A stretch of DNA of 64,000 nucleotides from Nocardioides sp. (lineage in GTDB: Bacteria > Actinomycetota > Actinomycetes > Propionibacteriales > Nocardioidaceae), in contig PBYI01000067.1 in the NCBI GenBank assembly GCA_002729525.1, positions 1 through 64,000 of the forward strand, read 5' to 3'. Every line of letters begins with the position of its first letter. Positions within the stretch are counted from its first letter, which is position 1. Position numbers and translations under genes: made by a program. The notes under the pieces were generated by a model. That model saw nothing but the letters and a program-made list of their open reading frames with translations, made no database searches and had not been told where the DNA came from. Of the stretch, positions 8,137 through 15,554 are shown in pieces.

Positions 8137-9288
8137 TCAGCTGGAGTAGGCGCTGTTCTCGTGGACGTAGGCGTGCGTCAGGTCGTTGGTCCAGACCGTC
8201 GCCCGCTCCGCGCCCGCCTTCAGGTCGATGGTCACGCTGACCTCGCGCGGCTCGAGATCGACGCCGGCCGGGTCCTCGGCCGGGGTGGACTCGCGGCACA
8301 CCCACACGCCGTTGATGGCCACGTCGAGGTCGGCGGGGTCGAACGCAGCGGACGTCGTGCCGATCGAGGCGAGCACGCGACCCCAGTTGGGGTCCTTGCC
8401 GAACACGGCCGCCTTGAAGAGGTTGCTGCGTGCGACGCTGCGTCCCACCTCCACGGCCTCGTCCTCGGTGGCGGCGTTGAGGGTCGTGATCGCGATCTCG
8501 TGGTCGGCGCCCTCGGCGTCGCGCAGCAGCTGCATCGCCAGGTCGGTGCAGACCTGGGTCAGCGCCTCGGTGAAGTCGGGCAGCGACGGGGTGATGCCGC
8601 TGGCACCGGAGGCCATCACCGTGACGGTGTCGTTGGTGGACATGCAGCCGTCGGAGTCGAGCCGGTCGAAGCTCACCCGGGTCGCGGCCCGCAGGGCGGC
8701 GTCGAGGTCGGCGGCCGGGACGACGGCGTCGGTGGTGAGGACGACGAGCATCGTGGCCAGCTGCGGCGCGAGCATGCCGGCGCCCTTGGCCATGCCGCCG
8801 ACCGTCCAGCCGGCGCCCTCGACCACAGCCTGCTTGCTGACCGAGTCGGTCGTCATGATCGCCTCGGCCGCGTCGGCGCCCCCGTCGGCGTCCAGGGCGC
8901 CGTGGGCGGCCACGACCCCGTCGAGGAGGTTCTGGCGCGGGTTGGCCAGGCCGATGAGGCCGGTGGAGCAGACCACGACGTCGACGGCACCGATGCCACA
9001 CACCTCGGCGACCTTCTCGGCGACGGCGTGGGTGGTCTGGAAGCCCTCGGCGCCGGTGTAGCAGTTGGCGCCGCCGGAGTTGAGGACGACGGCGCGCACG
9101 ACGCCGTCCTTCACGACCTCCTTGCTCCACAGGATCGGGTTGGCCTGGCAGCGGTTGGAGGTGAAGACGCTGGCGGAGTCGTAGTGCGGGCCGTCGCTGA
9201 CGACCAGGGCGAGGTCCTTGGCGCCGGTGGACTTCAGTCCGGCGGGGACGCCTGCGGCCCGGAAGCCGGCGGGTGCGGGGATGCTCAT
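8137..9288 (-). CDS. argJ: Bifunctional ornithine acetyltransferase/N-acetylglutamate synthase
   Basis: Recycles the acetyl group from acetylornithine to glutamate, and may make N-acetylglutamate from acetyl-CoA if bifunctional. The 383-residue precursor has the self-cleavage site with the nucleophilic threonine in GMLAPQLATML (about residue 180), which splits it into alpha and beta chains. Other marks are ASVFTSNRCQANPI and VVLNSGGANCYTG. ATG at 9288 has an AAGGA ribosome site six bases upstream. A 74-base gap separates it from the ACT gene, the largest gap inside the first part of the operon. Confidence 0.96.
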   Translation of the reverse strand: MSIPAPAGFRAAGVPAGLKSTGAKDLALVVSDGPHYDSASVFTSNRCQANPILWSKEVVKDGVVRAVVLNSGGANCYTGAEGFQTTHAVAEKVAEVCGIGAVDVVVCSTGLIGLANPRQNLLDGVVAAHGALDADGGADAAEAIMTTDSVSKQAVVEGAGWTVGGMAKGAGMLAPQLATMLVVLTTDAVVPAADLDAALRAATRVSFDRLDSDGCMSTNDTVTVMASGASGITPSLPDFTEALTQVCTDLAMQLLRDAEGADHEIAITTLNAATEDEAVEVGRSVARSNLFKAAVFGKDPNWGRVLASIGTTSAAFDPADLDVAINGVWVCRESTPAEDPAGVDLEPREVSVTIDLKAGAERATVWTNDLTHAYVHENSAYSS

Positions 9289-9362
9289 GGGTGGTCCTTC
9301 GCTGGGTGGCCTGGGTGGCCGGGTGCGGCCTGGGGTGACGGGTGTCGGCGGGGGCGGCGTCG

Positions 9363-9785
9363 TCAGCCGGCCACGGGGGCAGGCTCGACGACGTGGCCTC
9401 GTCGTCGCCACGCGTCGGCGGCGCGCTCGGCGTCGGCACCGGGCACGAGCACCCAGTCGGTGTCGAAGGTGGAGAGCGTGAAGACGCTGATCGACTCCTC
9501 GGCCAGCGCCGTCAGCAGGCCGGCGAGCACACCCACCAAGCTGGGGTCGAGCGGACCCTCCACCGCGAAAGCGGTGAGCCCGCGGATGGCCTTGGCCTTG
9601 GCCGGCACGTCGCGGCCGGCGCACACGACCGAGGTCTCGTATGCCGTGGCAGTCACCGAGAAGACCGACGACGACTCCGCCCACGACGGCACCTCGCTGC
9701 CCGGTCCGAGCCGGACGACCGCGAGCGTCTCGGGGTACTGGTGGAGCGTCCAGGTCTGCGCCTGCTCGGGCTGCTCGGGGGTCAC
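9363..9785 (-). CDS. ACT_7/CASTOR-like ACT domain protein inside the arginine operon
   Basis: Small 140-residue protein of the COG3603/ACT_7 type, the family with the fold of the eukaryotic arginine sensor CASTOR1. Diagnostic pieces are LAVVRLGPGSEVPSWA, SVFSVTATAYETSVVCAG, FAVEGPLDPSLVGVLAGLLTALAEESISVF and LSTFDTDWVLV. No catalytic domain is attached. GTG at 9785 overlaps the argC stop as GTGA, so it is translationally coupled to argC and precedes argJ. Ligand and partner are not known from sequence; an amino-acid-sensing role tied to arginine synthesis is my inference from the fold family and position. Confidence 0.85.
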   Translation of the reverse strand: MTPEQPEQAQTWTLHQYPETLAVVRLGPGSEVPSWAESSSVFSVTATAYETSVVCAGRDVPAKAKAIRGLTAFAVEGPLDPSLVGVLAGLLTALAEESISVFTLSTFDTDWVLVPGADAERAADAWRRRGHVVEPAPVAG

Positions 9786-10825
9786 GGGGCCATCCCCACG
9801 CTGGTGAGACCGGTGCCCTCGTCGAGGCCGAGCGCGAGGTTCATGCACTGCACGGCCGCGCCGCCGGTGCCCTTGGCGAGGTTGTCGACCGCGCCGACGG
9901 CCACGAGCCGCCCGGCATCGGCGTCGACGGTGACCTGGAGGTGCACCGAGTTCGAGCCGAGGACCGACTGGGTCTGCGGCCACAGGCCCTCCGGGAGCAC
10001 GGTCACGAACGGCTCGTCGGCGTACGCCTTCACGTACGCCGCCCGCGCGTCCTCGGCGCTCACGTCGCCGACCAGCGGCGCCGAGACGGTCGCGAGGATG
10101 CCGCGCGACATCGGGACCAGCATCGGGGTGAAGCTGACCTTCACGGTGCCGGAGGTGATGGCGGAGAGGTTCTGGGTGATCTCCGGCGTGTGCCGGTGGA
10201 CGCCGCCGACGCCGTAGGCGCTGGCGTTGCCCATCACCTCGCTGCCGAGCAGGTGCGGCTTGGGAGCCTTGCCCGCTCCGGAGGTGCCCGACGCGGCGAC
10301 CACGACGATCTCGGGCTCGACGAGGCCGGCGGCCACGGCCGGGGCCGCGGTCAGCGTGGAGACCGTCGGGTAGCAGCCGGGGACGGCGACGCGGGTGGTG
10401 CCGCGGAGGCGGTCGCGGTTGCCGGGCAGCTCGGGCAGGCCGTAGGGCCAGGTGCCGGCGTGGTCGCTGCCGTAGAAGCGCTCCCACGCGGCGGGGTCGC
10501 CGAGCCGGAAGTCGGCGCCGCAGTCGATGACGACGGTGTCGTCGCCGAGCTGGGCGGCGAGCGGGCCGGACTGGCCGTGCGGGAGACCGAGGAACACCAC
10601 GTCGTGCCCGCCGAGCGTGTCGGCGTTGGTCTCCTCGAGCACCCGGTCGGCCAGCGGCACGAGGTGCGGCTGGAGGGTGCCGAGGGTCTGGCCGGCGTTG
10701 GAGCCGCCGGTGAGGGCGCCGATCTCGACGCCGGGGTGGCCGAGCAGGAGCCGGAGGACCTCTCCCCCGGCGTAGCCACTCGCACCGGCCACGGCGACCT
10801 TGACGGGTCGGGACGTCGTCGTCAT
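9782..10825 (-). CDS. argC: N-acetyl-gamma-glutamyl-phosphate reductase
   Basis: NADPH-dependent third step of arginine synthesis. The 347-residue protein has the Rossmann motif VAVAGASGYAGGEVLRLL near the N-terminus and the active-site cysteine in PGCYPTVSTL. I chose ATG at 10825 rather than 10831, because a -10 hexamer TATTCT (10833-10838) lies exactly seven bases upstream, the spacing of a leaderless transcript whose first base is the start codon. The tandem ARG boxes overlap this promoter. It is the first gene of the arginine operon. Confidence 0.96.
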   Translation of the reverse strand: MTTTSRPVKVAVAGASGYAGGEVLRLLLGHPGVEIGALTGGSNAGQTLGTLQPHLVPLADRVLEETNADTLGGHDVVFLGLPHGQSGPLAAQLGDDTVVIDCGADFRLGDPAAWERFYGSDHAGTWPYGLPELPGNRDRLRGTTRVAVPGCYPTVSTLTAAPAVAAGLVEPEIVVVAASGTSGAGKAPKPHLLGSEVMGNASAYGVGGVHRHTPEITQNLSAITSGTVKVSFTPMLVPMSRGILATVSAPLVGDVSAEDARAAYVKAYADEPFVTVLPEGLWPQTQSVLGSNSVHLQVTVDADAGRLVAVGAVDNLAKGTGGAAVQCMNLALGLDEGTGLTSVGMAP

Positions 10826-10861
10826 GTGCATGAGAATACACCGCGATGCATGACTACTCAC
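10825..10861 (-). promoter_or_regulatory. Leaderless promoter of the arginine operon
   Basis: Minus-strand -10 TATTCT (10833-10838), then seven bases, then the argC ATG (10823-10825). A weak -35 GTGAGT lies 17 bp upstream (10856-10861). The spacing predicts transcription starting at the A of ATG, hence no 5' untranslated region and no Shine-Dalgarno. The promoter is covered by the ARG boxes. Confidence 0.65.
10827..10860 (-). promoter_or_regulatory. Tandem ARG boxes (ArgR operator) before argC
   Basis: Read on the plus strand, two copies of a TGCAT-N4-A(T/C)(A/T)CA pattern occur: TGCAT GAGA ATACA at 10827-10840 and TGCAT GACT ACTCA at 10847-10860, their starts 20 bp apart. That is the two-box, two-turn spacing known for ArgR operators (family consensus TGAAT-N4-ATTCA, with TGCAT as the high-GC variant). 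The first box overlaps the -10 and reaches to within a base of the start codon, an ideal position for repression. Confidence 0.68.
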
Positions 10862-10907
10862 AACGGGGTGGGCGCCCGCACGACCTGCCCCGGGAATCCG
10901 GGTGACG

Positions 10908-10938
10908 CTGTCGGTGGCGACGCTTAGCCTCGCGCACG
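10908..10938 (+). promoter_or_regulatory. Leaderless promoter of the MDMPI-family gene
   Basis: Plus-strand -35 GTGACG, 17-bp spacer, -10 TAGCCT (10925-10930), then seven bases to GTG at 10938. It is the divergent partner of the argC promoter. Confidence 0.55.
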
Positions 10939-11750
10939 TGACGAGCCCCCGCCTCACCCGTCTGACGCCCGAGACGTACCTGCAGCGCATCCGGGCCGAG
11001 TCCGCCCGCTTCCGTGCGGTGCTCGGCGAGGCGCCATCCGGGGCCCGGGTGCCGGCATGTCCCGACTGGGACACCGACGACCTGCTGTGGCACCTCGCGG
11101 AGGTCCAGTGGTTCTGGTCCCGGATCGTAGGGCACCGACCGGCCGGGCCCGACGGCCTCGAGCACCCGCTACGGCCGGGTGACCGCGCGGGCCTGCTGGC
11201 GGCGTACGACGCGTGGTCCGGCGACCTGGTCGCGGCGCTCGACGGGGTCGCGCCGGACGAGCAGGCCTGGTCGTGGGCGCCCGAGCAGACCGTCGGCTTC
11301 ACCCTGCGCCGCCAGGCGCACGAGGCGCTCGTGCACGGGCTGGACGCCGAGCAGACGGTCGGGGCGGTGACCCCGCTCGACCCGGCCCTGGCAGCCGACG
11401 GCGTCGCGGAGGCGCTCGACGTGATGTTCGGCGGCGACGCCCCGGAGTGGGGTCGCATCGAGCCCGGCCCGTACGTCGTGCGCGTCGACCTCGTCGACGT
11501 CGACGTCTCCTTGTGGGCCGCGCCCTGCACGTTCCTCGGCACCGACCCGGAGTCCGGCCACTGCTACGACGGACCGCACGTGCTGCACGTGGCCGACCCC
11601 GGCCGCGAGCCGGACGCGGTGGTCTCCGGCACGGCGGGCAACCTGGACGCGTGGCTGTGGAAGCGGTCGGGCGCCGACGGAGTCGACGTCACCGGCGACC
11701 CGGCGGCGTACGACGCGTTCTGGGCCGCGGTGAGTCCGCCGATCGACTGA
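10938..11750 (+). CDS. Maleylpyruvate isomerase-family mycothiol-dependent protein (DinB-like)
   Basis: 270-residue protein with an N-terminal DinB-like metal-binding bundle (VPACPDWDTDDLLWHLAEVQWFW, about residues 36-58; EALVHGLDAEQ about 125-135) and a C-terminal MDMPI_C-type domain. Family members use mycothiol or act as thiol transferases; the substrate here is unknown. I chose GTG at 10938: TAGCCT (10925-10930) lies seven bases before it and GTGACG seventeen bases before that, a leaderless promoter, whereas the upstream ATG at 10902 lies inside that promoter. Divergent from argC. Confidence 0.85.
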   Translation: MTSPRLTRLTPETYLQRIRAESARFRAVLGEAPSGARVPACPDWDTDDLLWHLAEVQWFWSRIVGHRPAGPDGLEHPLRPGDRAGLLAAYDAWSGDLVAALDGVAPDEQAWSWAPEQTVGFTLRRQAHEALVHGLDAEQTVGAVTPLDPALAADGVAEALDVMFGGDAPEWGRIEPGPYVVRVDLVDVDVSLWAAPCTFLGTDPESGHCYDGPHVLHVADPGREPDAVVSGTAGNLDAWLWKRSGADGVDVTGDPAAYDAFWAAVSPPID

Positions 11751-11776
11751 GCGGCTCGCACCCTCGGCAGGCAGGC

Positions 11777-14275
11777 TCAGGCCCGCTGCACGGCACCGGT
11801 CCGCTCGGCGGCGAGCGCGACCGCCGCCTCCCGTGAGGCGGTGGTCTCCTCGTCGGTCAACGTGCGGTCGGGTGCCCGGAAGCGCAGCGCGAAGGCCAAC
11901 GAGCGCTGCCCCTCCTCGATCTGCTCACCCGTGTAGACGTCGAACAGCCGCACCGACTCCAGCAGCTCGCCCGCGCCCTCGCGCAGCGCCTGCTCGACGG
12001 TGGCGACCGGTACGTCGGCGGCGACCACGAGCGCGACGTCCTCCTTGGCGACCGGGTAGGTCGAGAACGACGGCGCCGGAGCGACGGTCGGGGCGGCGGC
12101 GAACACCGCGTCCAGGTCGAGCTCGAGGACGGCCGCGCGCGCTGGCAGACCGAAGGCCTGGCAGACCCGCGGATGCAGCTCGCCGGCGTGGCCGACGAGG
12201 GTGCCGTCGGCCGTGGCGACCTGGGCGCAGCGGCCCGGGTGCCACGGCATCAGGCTGGCGGCGGAGACCACCAGACCCGCGCCGAGCTCGTCGGAGACCC
12301 GGCGCACGAGGGCGACGGCGTCCTCCCAGCCGGTGCCGCTCGCGTCGCCCCACCAGCCGGGGCGCTCCTGCTCGCCCGCCAGCACGGCCGCGAGGTGCTG
12401 CGGCTGGGCCGGGATCGCGGCGAGCAGCTCGGCGAGCTCCTCGTCGGTCGGTCGGCGGTCGATGCCGAGGATCGGGGCCGCGCCGCGGTCGGCCGGGAAG
12501 GCCACCGGGCCGGTCTCGAACAGCGCGACGCCCGCGGCGCCGCGGCCGAGGTTGCGGGCGGCCGCCTTGAGCACACCCGGCAGGAGCGTCGTGGTGAAGG
12601 CCGGCTCCTCCGCGGACAGCGGGTTGGCCAGCCGGACGGTGTGGCGGCGTACGTCGTCGGCCGGCAGGCCGAGCTGGTCGAGCACGGCCTCGCCGATGAA
12701 CGGGAAGCTGACGACCTCGACGCAGCCGGCGCCCGCCAGGGTGCGGCCCACGCGGCGGCGCAGGCGCTGCACGCGGGTGAGCCCGCGACCTGCACCCGGG
12801 GCGGGCAGCACGGACGGCACGCGGTCGTAGCCGACCACGCGGGCGACCTCCTCGACGAGGTCGAAGGGGTCGGTCACGTCGGGGCGCCACGGCGGCGGGG
12901 TCACGCTGATCGACCCGTCGCCGGTCTCCTCGACGCTGCAGCCGACGGCCCGCAGCGCGGCGAGCGCGGTGGCGTCGTCGACGGCGATGCCGGTGACCCG
13001 GGCGGCGAGGTCGGCGCGGGCGGTGACGGCGGCCGGGGACGGCGGCGTACCGACGACGGTCACGCCCGGCTCGGCGGTGGCGCCGCCGTGCGCGACGAGC
13101 AGCTCGACGACGCGGTCGGCCGCGGCCTCGCAGATCGTCGGGTCGGCGCCGCGCTCGTTGCGGCGTCCTGCCTCGGAGGTGATCTTGTGCCGGCGGCCGG
13201 TGCGGAACATCGAGACGGGGTCCCAGTGCGCGGCCTCGACGAGCACCCGGCTCGTGGTCGCGGAGATCTCGGTCGACTCGCCACCCATCACGCCGCCCAG
13301 GCCGATCGGCCCGGAGTCGTCGCAGACCACGAGGTCGCCCTCGGGGCCGGCGGACAGCTCGCGGCGGGCGCTGTCGAGCGTGGTGAGCTTCTCCCCCTCG
13401 GTCGCCCGGCGGACCCGCAGGGCTCCGCGGACGGCGTCGGCGTCGTACCCGTGGATCGGCCGGCCGGTCTCGAGCATCACGTAGTTGGTGACGTCGACGG
13501 CGAGCGAGATCGGGCGCATGCCGGCCTGCGTGAGCCGGCGCGCCATCCACTCCGGCGTCGGGGCGGCCGGGTCGAAGCCGGAGACGGTGCGGGCCACGAA
13601 GACCGGGCAGCCCTCGGCGTCGTCGACCACGACCGGGTGGCCGGCGCCATCGGCGTGCGGGACGTCGCGGTCGCACGGGTCGGTGTACGGCGCCTCGAAG
13701 GCGAGCGCAGCGTCGCGGGCCACGCCGCGCAGGCTGAGGCCGTAGGCACGGTCGGGGTTGACCTCGAGCTCGACGACCTCCTCGTCGAGCCCCAGCACGG
13801 CGAGAGCGTCGTCACCGGGCTGCCCGGCGTCAGCGGGCAGCACGAGGATGCCGTCGTGGTCCTCGCCGATGCCGAGCTCGGAGACCGAGCAGATCATCCC
13901 GGCGGACACGTGGCCGTAGGTCTTGCGCGCGGAGATCTGGAAGTTCCCGGGCAGCACGCCCCCGGGGAGGATGCAGACGACGAGGTCGCCGACGTCGAAG
14001 TTGTGCGCGCCGCAGACGATGCCCTGGGGCTCGCCGGTGCCGTTGGCGTCCCCGACGTCGACGGTGCACCAGTTGATGGTCTTGCCGTTCTTCTGCGGCT
14101 CGGGCTCGCGGGTGAGCACGCGGCCGAGCACCAGCGGACCGCTGATGCCCTCGCCGGCGACCTCGATCGCCTCGAGCTTGAGGCCGACGTCGGTCAGCCG
14201 GTCGGCGAGGCGCTCGGTCGACGTGCCCTCCGGCAGGTCGACGTACTCGCGGATCCAGGAGACGGGTGCCTTCAC
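11777..14275 (-). CDS. pheT: Phenylalanine--tRNA ligase beta subunit
   Basis: Large subunit of the alpha2beta2 PheRS; carries the tRNA-binding and editing domains. The 832-residue protein starts at GTG 14275 (KAPVSWIREYVDLPE) and has an N-terminal tRNA-binding EMAP-like domain (about residues 40-150), B3/B4 editing domain (including GRPIHGYDAD), B5 domain and a C-terminal anticodon-binding ferredoxin-like domain (FSTYPVAKEDVALVV to the end). It lies five bases after pheS. No strong Shine-Dalgarno is seen, consistent with coupling to pheS. Confidence 0.96.
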   Translation of the reverse strand: MKAPVSWIREYVDLPEGTSTERLADRLTDVGLKLEAIEVAGEGISGPLVLGRVLTREPEPQKNGKTINWCTVDVGDANGTGEPQGIVCGAHNFDVGDLVVCILPGGVLPGNFQISARKTYGHVSAGMICSVSELGIGEDHDGILVLPADAGQPGDDALAVLGLDEEVVELEVNPDRAYGLSLRGVARDAALAFEAPYTDPCDRDVPHADGAGHPVVVDDAEGCPVFVARTVSGFDPAAPTPEWMARRLTQAGMRPISLAVDVTNYVMLETGRPIHGYDADAVRGALRVRRATEGEKLTTLDSARRELSAGPEGDLVVCDDSGPIGLGGVMGGESTEISATTSRVLVEAAHWDPVSMFRTGRRHKITSEAGRRNERGADPTICEAAADRVVELLVAHGGATAEPGVTVVGTPPSPAAVTARADLAARVTGIAVDDATALAALRAVGCSVEETGDGSISVTPPPWRPDVTDPFDLVEEVARVVGYDRVPSVLPAPGAGRGLTRVQRLRRRVGRTLAGAGCVEVVSFPFIGEAVLDQLGLPADDVRRHTVRLANPLSAEEPAFTTTLLPGVLKAAARNLGRGAAGVALFETGPVAFPADRGAAPILGIDRRPTDEELAELLAAIPAQPQHLAAVLAGEQERPGWWGDASGTGWEDAVALVRRVSDELGAGLVVSAASLMPWHPGRCAQVATADGTLVGHAGELHPRVCQAFGLPARAAVLELDLDAVFAAAPTVAPAPSFSTYPVAKEDVALVVAADVPVATVEQALREGAGELLESVRLFDVYTGEQIEEGQRSLAFALRFRAPDRTLTDEETTASREAAVALAAERTGAVQRA

Positions 14276-14280
14276 TTCTC

Positions 14281-15378
14281 TTACAGCTCGCTTCCGAAGG
14301 CCGTGGTGAACCGGACGTCGCCCTCGAAGAGCGCCCGGAGGTCGTTGACGCCGTGGCGGAACATCAGGGACCGGTCGATCCCCATGCCGAACGCGAAGCC
14401 GGTGAAGCGCTCCGCGTCGACGCCGCAGGCGGTGAGCACGCGGGGGTTGACCACGCCGCAGCCGCCCCACTCGATCCAACCCTCGCCCTTGCAGGTGCGG
14501 CACTCCTCGGAGTCGACGCCGCGGCACACGAAGCACCGCAGGTCGACCTCGGCGCTGGGCTCGGTGAACGGGAAGTACGACGGGCGGAAGCGCGTGCTGA
14601 TGCCGTCGCCGAACATCCGCGCGGCGAAGTGGTCGAGCGTGCCCTTGAGGTGGGCCATGGTGATGCCCTCGTCGATGGCCAGGCCCTCGACCTGGTGGAA
14701 CATCGGGCTGTGCGTGGCGTCGTACTCGTCGGTGCGGAAGACGCGGCCGGGGCACACGACGTAGATCGGCGGGGGGCGCTCCAGCATCGTGCGGGCCTGG
14801 ACCGGGCTGGTCTGGGTGCGCAGCACGACGTGGTGCTCGGGCGGGTCGACCCAGAAGGTGTCCTGCATCGTGCGGGCAGGGTGGTCCGGGCCGAGGTTGA
14901 GCGCGTCGAAGTTGAGCCACTCGGCCTCGATGACCGGGCCCTCCGCGACCTCCCAGCCCATCGCGACGAAGACGTCGGCGATGAGCTCGGCGCCGGTGGT
15001 CAGCGGGTGCCGCGCGCCCTGGGGCAGCCGGTCGACCGGGAGGGTGACGTCGACGGTCTCCTCGACCAGCATCCGCTCCTCGTGCTCGACCTCGAGCACG
15101 GCCTGGCGCTCGGCGAGCGCCTGCGCCACGGCGCCGCGCGCCTGCCCGACCCGGCGGCCGGCGTCCTTGCGCGCCTGCGGCGGCAGGGCGCCGATCTCAC
15201 GGTTGGCCAGCGCCAGCGGGGACCGGTCTCCGGCGTGCGCGGTGCGCACCTGCTTGAGCGCCTCGAGGTCGGCGGCGGCCTCGATGGCGGCGAGGGCCTC
15301 GTCGCGCGCGGTGGCCACCTGCTCGTCGCCGAGCGGGGTGACCTCCACGGGGTCGTACTCGGAGTTGGGTCCGGACAT
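14281..15378 (-). CDS. pheS: Phenylalanine--tRNA ligase alpha subunit
   Basis: Catalytic subunit of PheRS. The 365-residue protein has an N-terminal coiled coil, then the class II core: motif 2 region (VFRTDEYDATHSPMFHQVEGL) and motif 3 (FAFGMGIDRSLMFRHG, near the C-terminus). ATG at 15378 follows a -10 hexamer TAGACT (15386-15391) by seven bases, which indicates a leaderless message and rules out the longer upstream frame through the palindromic repeats. No T-box leader is possible with that start. Confidence 0.96.
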   Translation of the reverse strand: MSGPNSEYDPVEVTPLGDEQVATARDEALAAIEAAADLEALKQVRTAHAGDRSPLALANREIGALPPQARKDAGRRVGQARGAVAQALAERQAVLEVEHEERMLVEETVDVTLPVDRLPQGARHPLTTGAELIADVFVAMGWEVAEGPVIEAEWLNFDALNLGPDHPARTMQDTFWVDPPEHHVVLRTQTSPVQARTMLERPPPIYVVCPGRVFRTDEYDATHSPMFHQVEGLAIDEGITMAHLKGTLDHFAARMFGDGISTRFRPSYFPFTEPSAEVDLRCFVCRGVDSEECRTCKGEGWIEWGGCGVVNPRVLTACGVDAERFTGFAFGMGIDRSLMFRHGVNDLRALFEGDVRFTTAFGSEL

Positions 15379-15391
15379 GCGGGTGAGTCTA
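15378..15391 (-). promoter_or_regulatory. Leaderless promoter of pheST
   Basis: Minus-strand -10 TAGACT (15386-15391), seven bases, ATG (15376-15378). No convincing -35 is seen. Confidence 0.55.
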
Positions 15392-15448
15392 GGAACGCCG
15401 ACCGTCCGCCCGCGAACCGGTTGCCGCTCGTGGACCGTCACCCGGGAT

Positions 15449-15540
15449 CGACCCGGCGCAAACGTGCGCCGGGTCGGCATCGAGCCGTCGCAAACGTGCG
15501 CCGGGTCGATGTCGAGCCGTCGTACATGTACGACGGGTCG
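15449..15540. repeat. Cluster of three covarying palindromic repeats
   Basis: Three stem-loop units of the form 12-bp arm, 4-base loop, 12-bp arm. Unit 1 (15449-15476) has arms CGACCCGGCGCA/TGCGCCGGGTCG around AACG, fully paired. Unit 2 (15481-15508) shares the loop AACG and right arm, with two mismatches in the left arm. Unit 3 (15513-15540) has a loop CATG and a core CCGTCGTA/TACGACGG in which both arms changed together. They sit just 3' of the sensor kinase gene, so they may end its transcript. Related units are at 57097 and 58193. Confidence 0.85.
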
Positions 15541-15554
15541 GTGTCGGGTCCGGG

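Noticed and set aside
10902..10937. Longer start (ATG 10902) for the MDMPI-family gene
   Set aside because: The extra 12 codons run through a good -35/-10 pair and lack homology; GTG 10938 fits the leaderless spacing.
15449..15540. CRISPR-like array
   Set aside because: The three palindromic units are not separated by unique spacers of constant length and there are no cas genes; they are better seen as intergenic stem-loops.
15379..15554. Possible T-box or peptide-leader attenuator before pheS
   Set aside because: No T-box AGGGTGG core or Phe-rich leader peptide; the -10 seven bases before ATG leaves no room for a leader. The palindromes lie upstream of the promoter.
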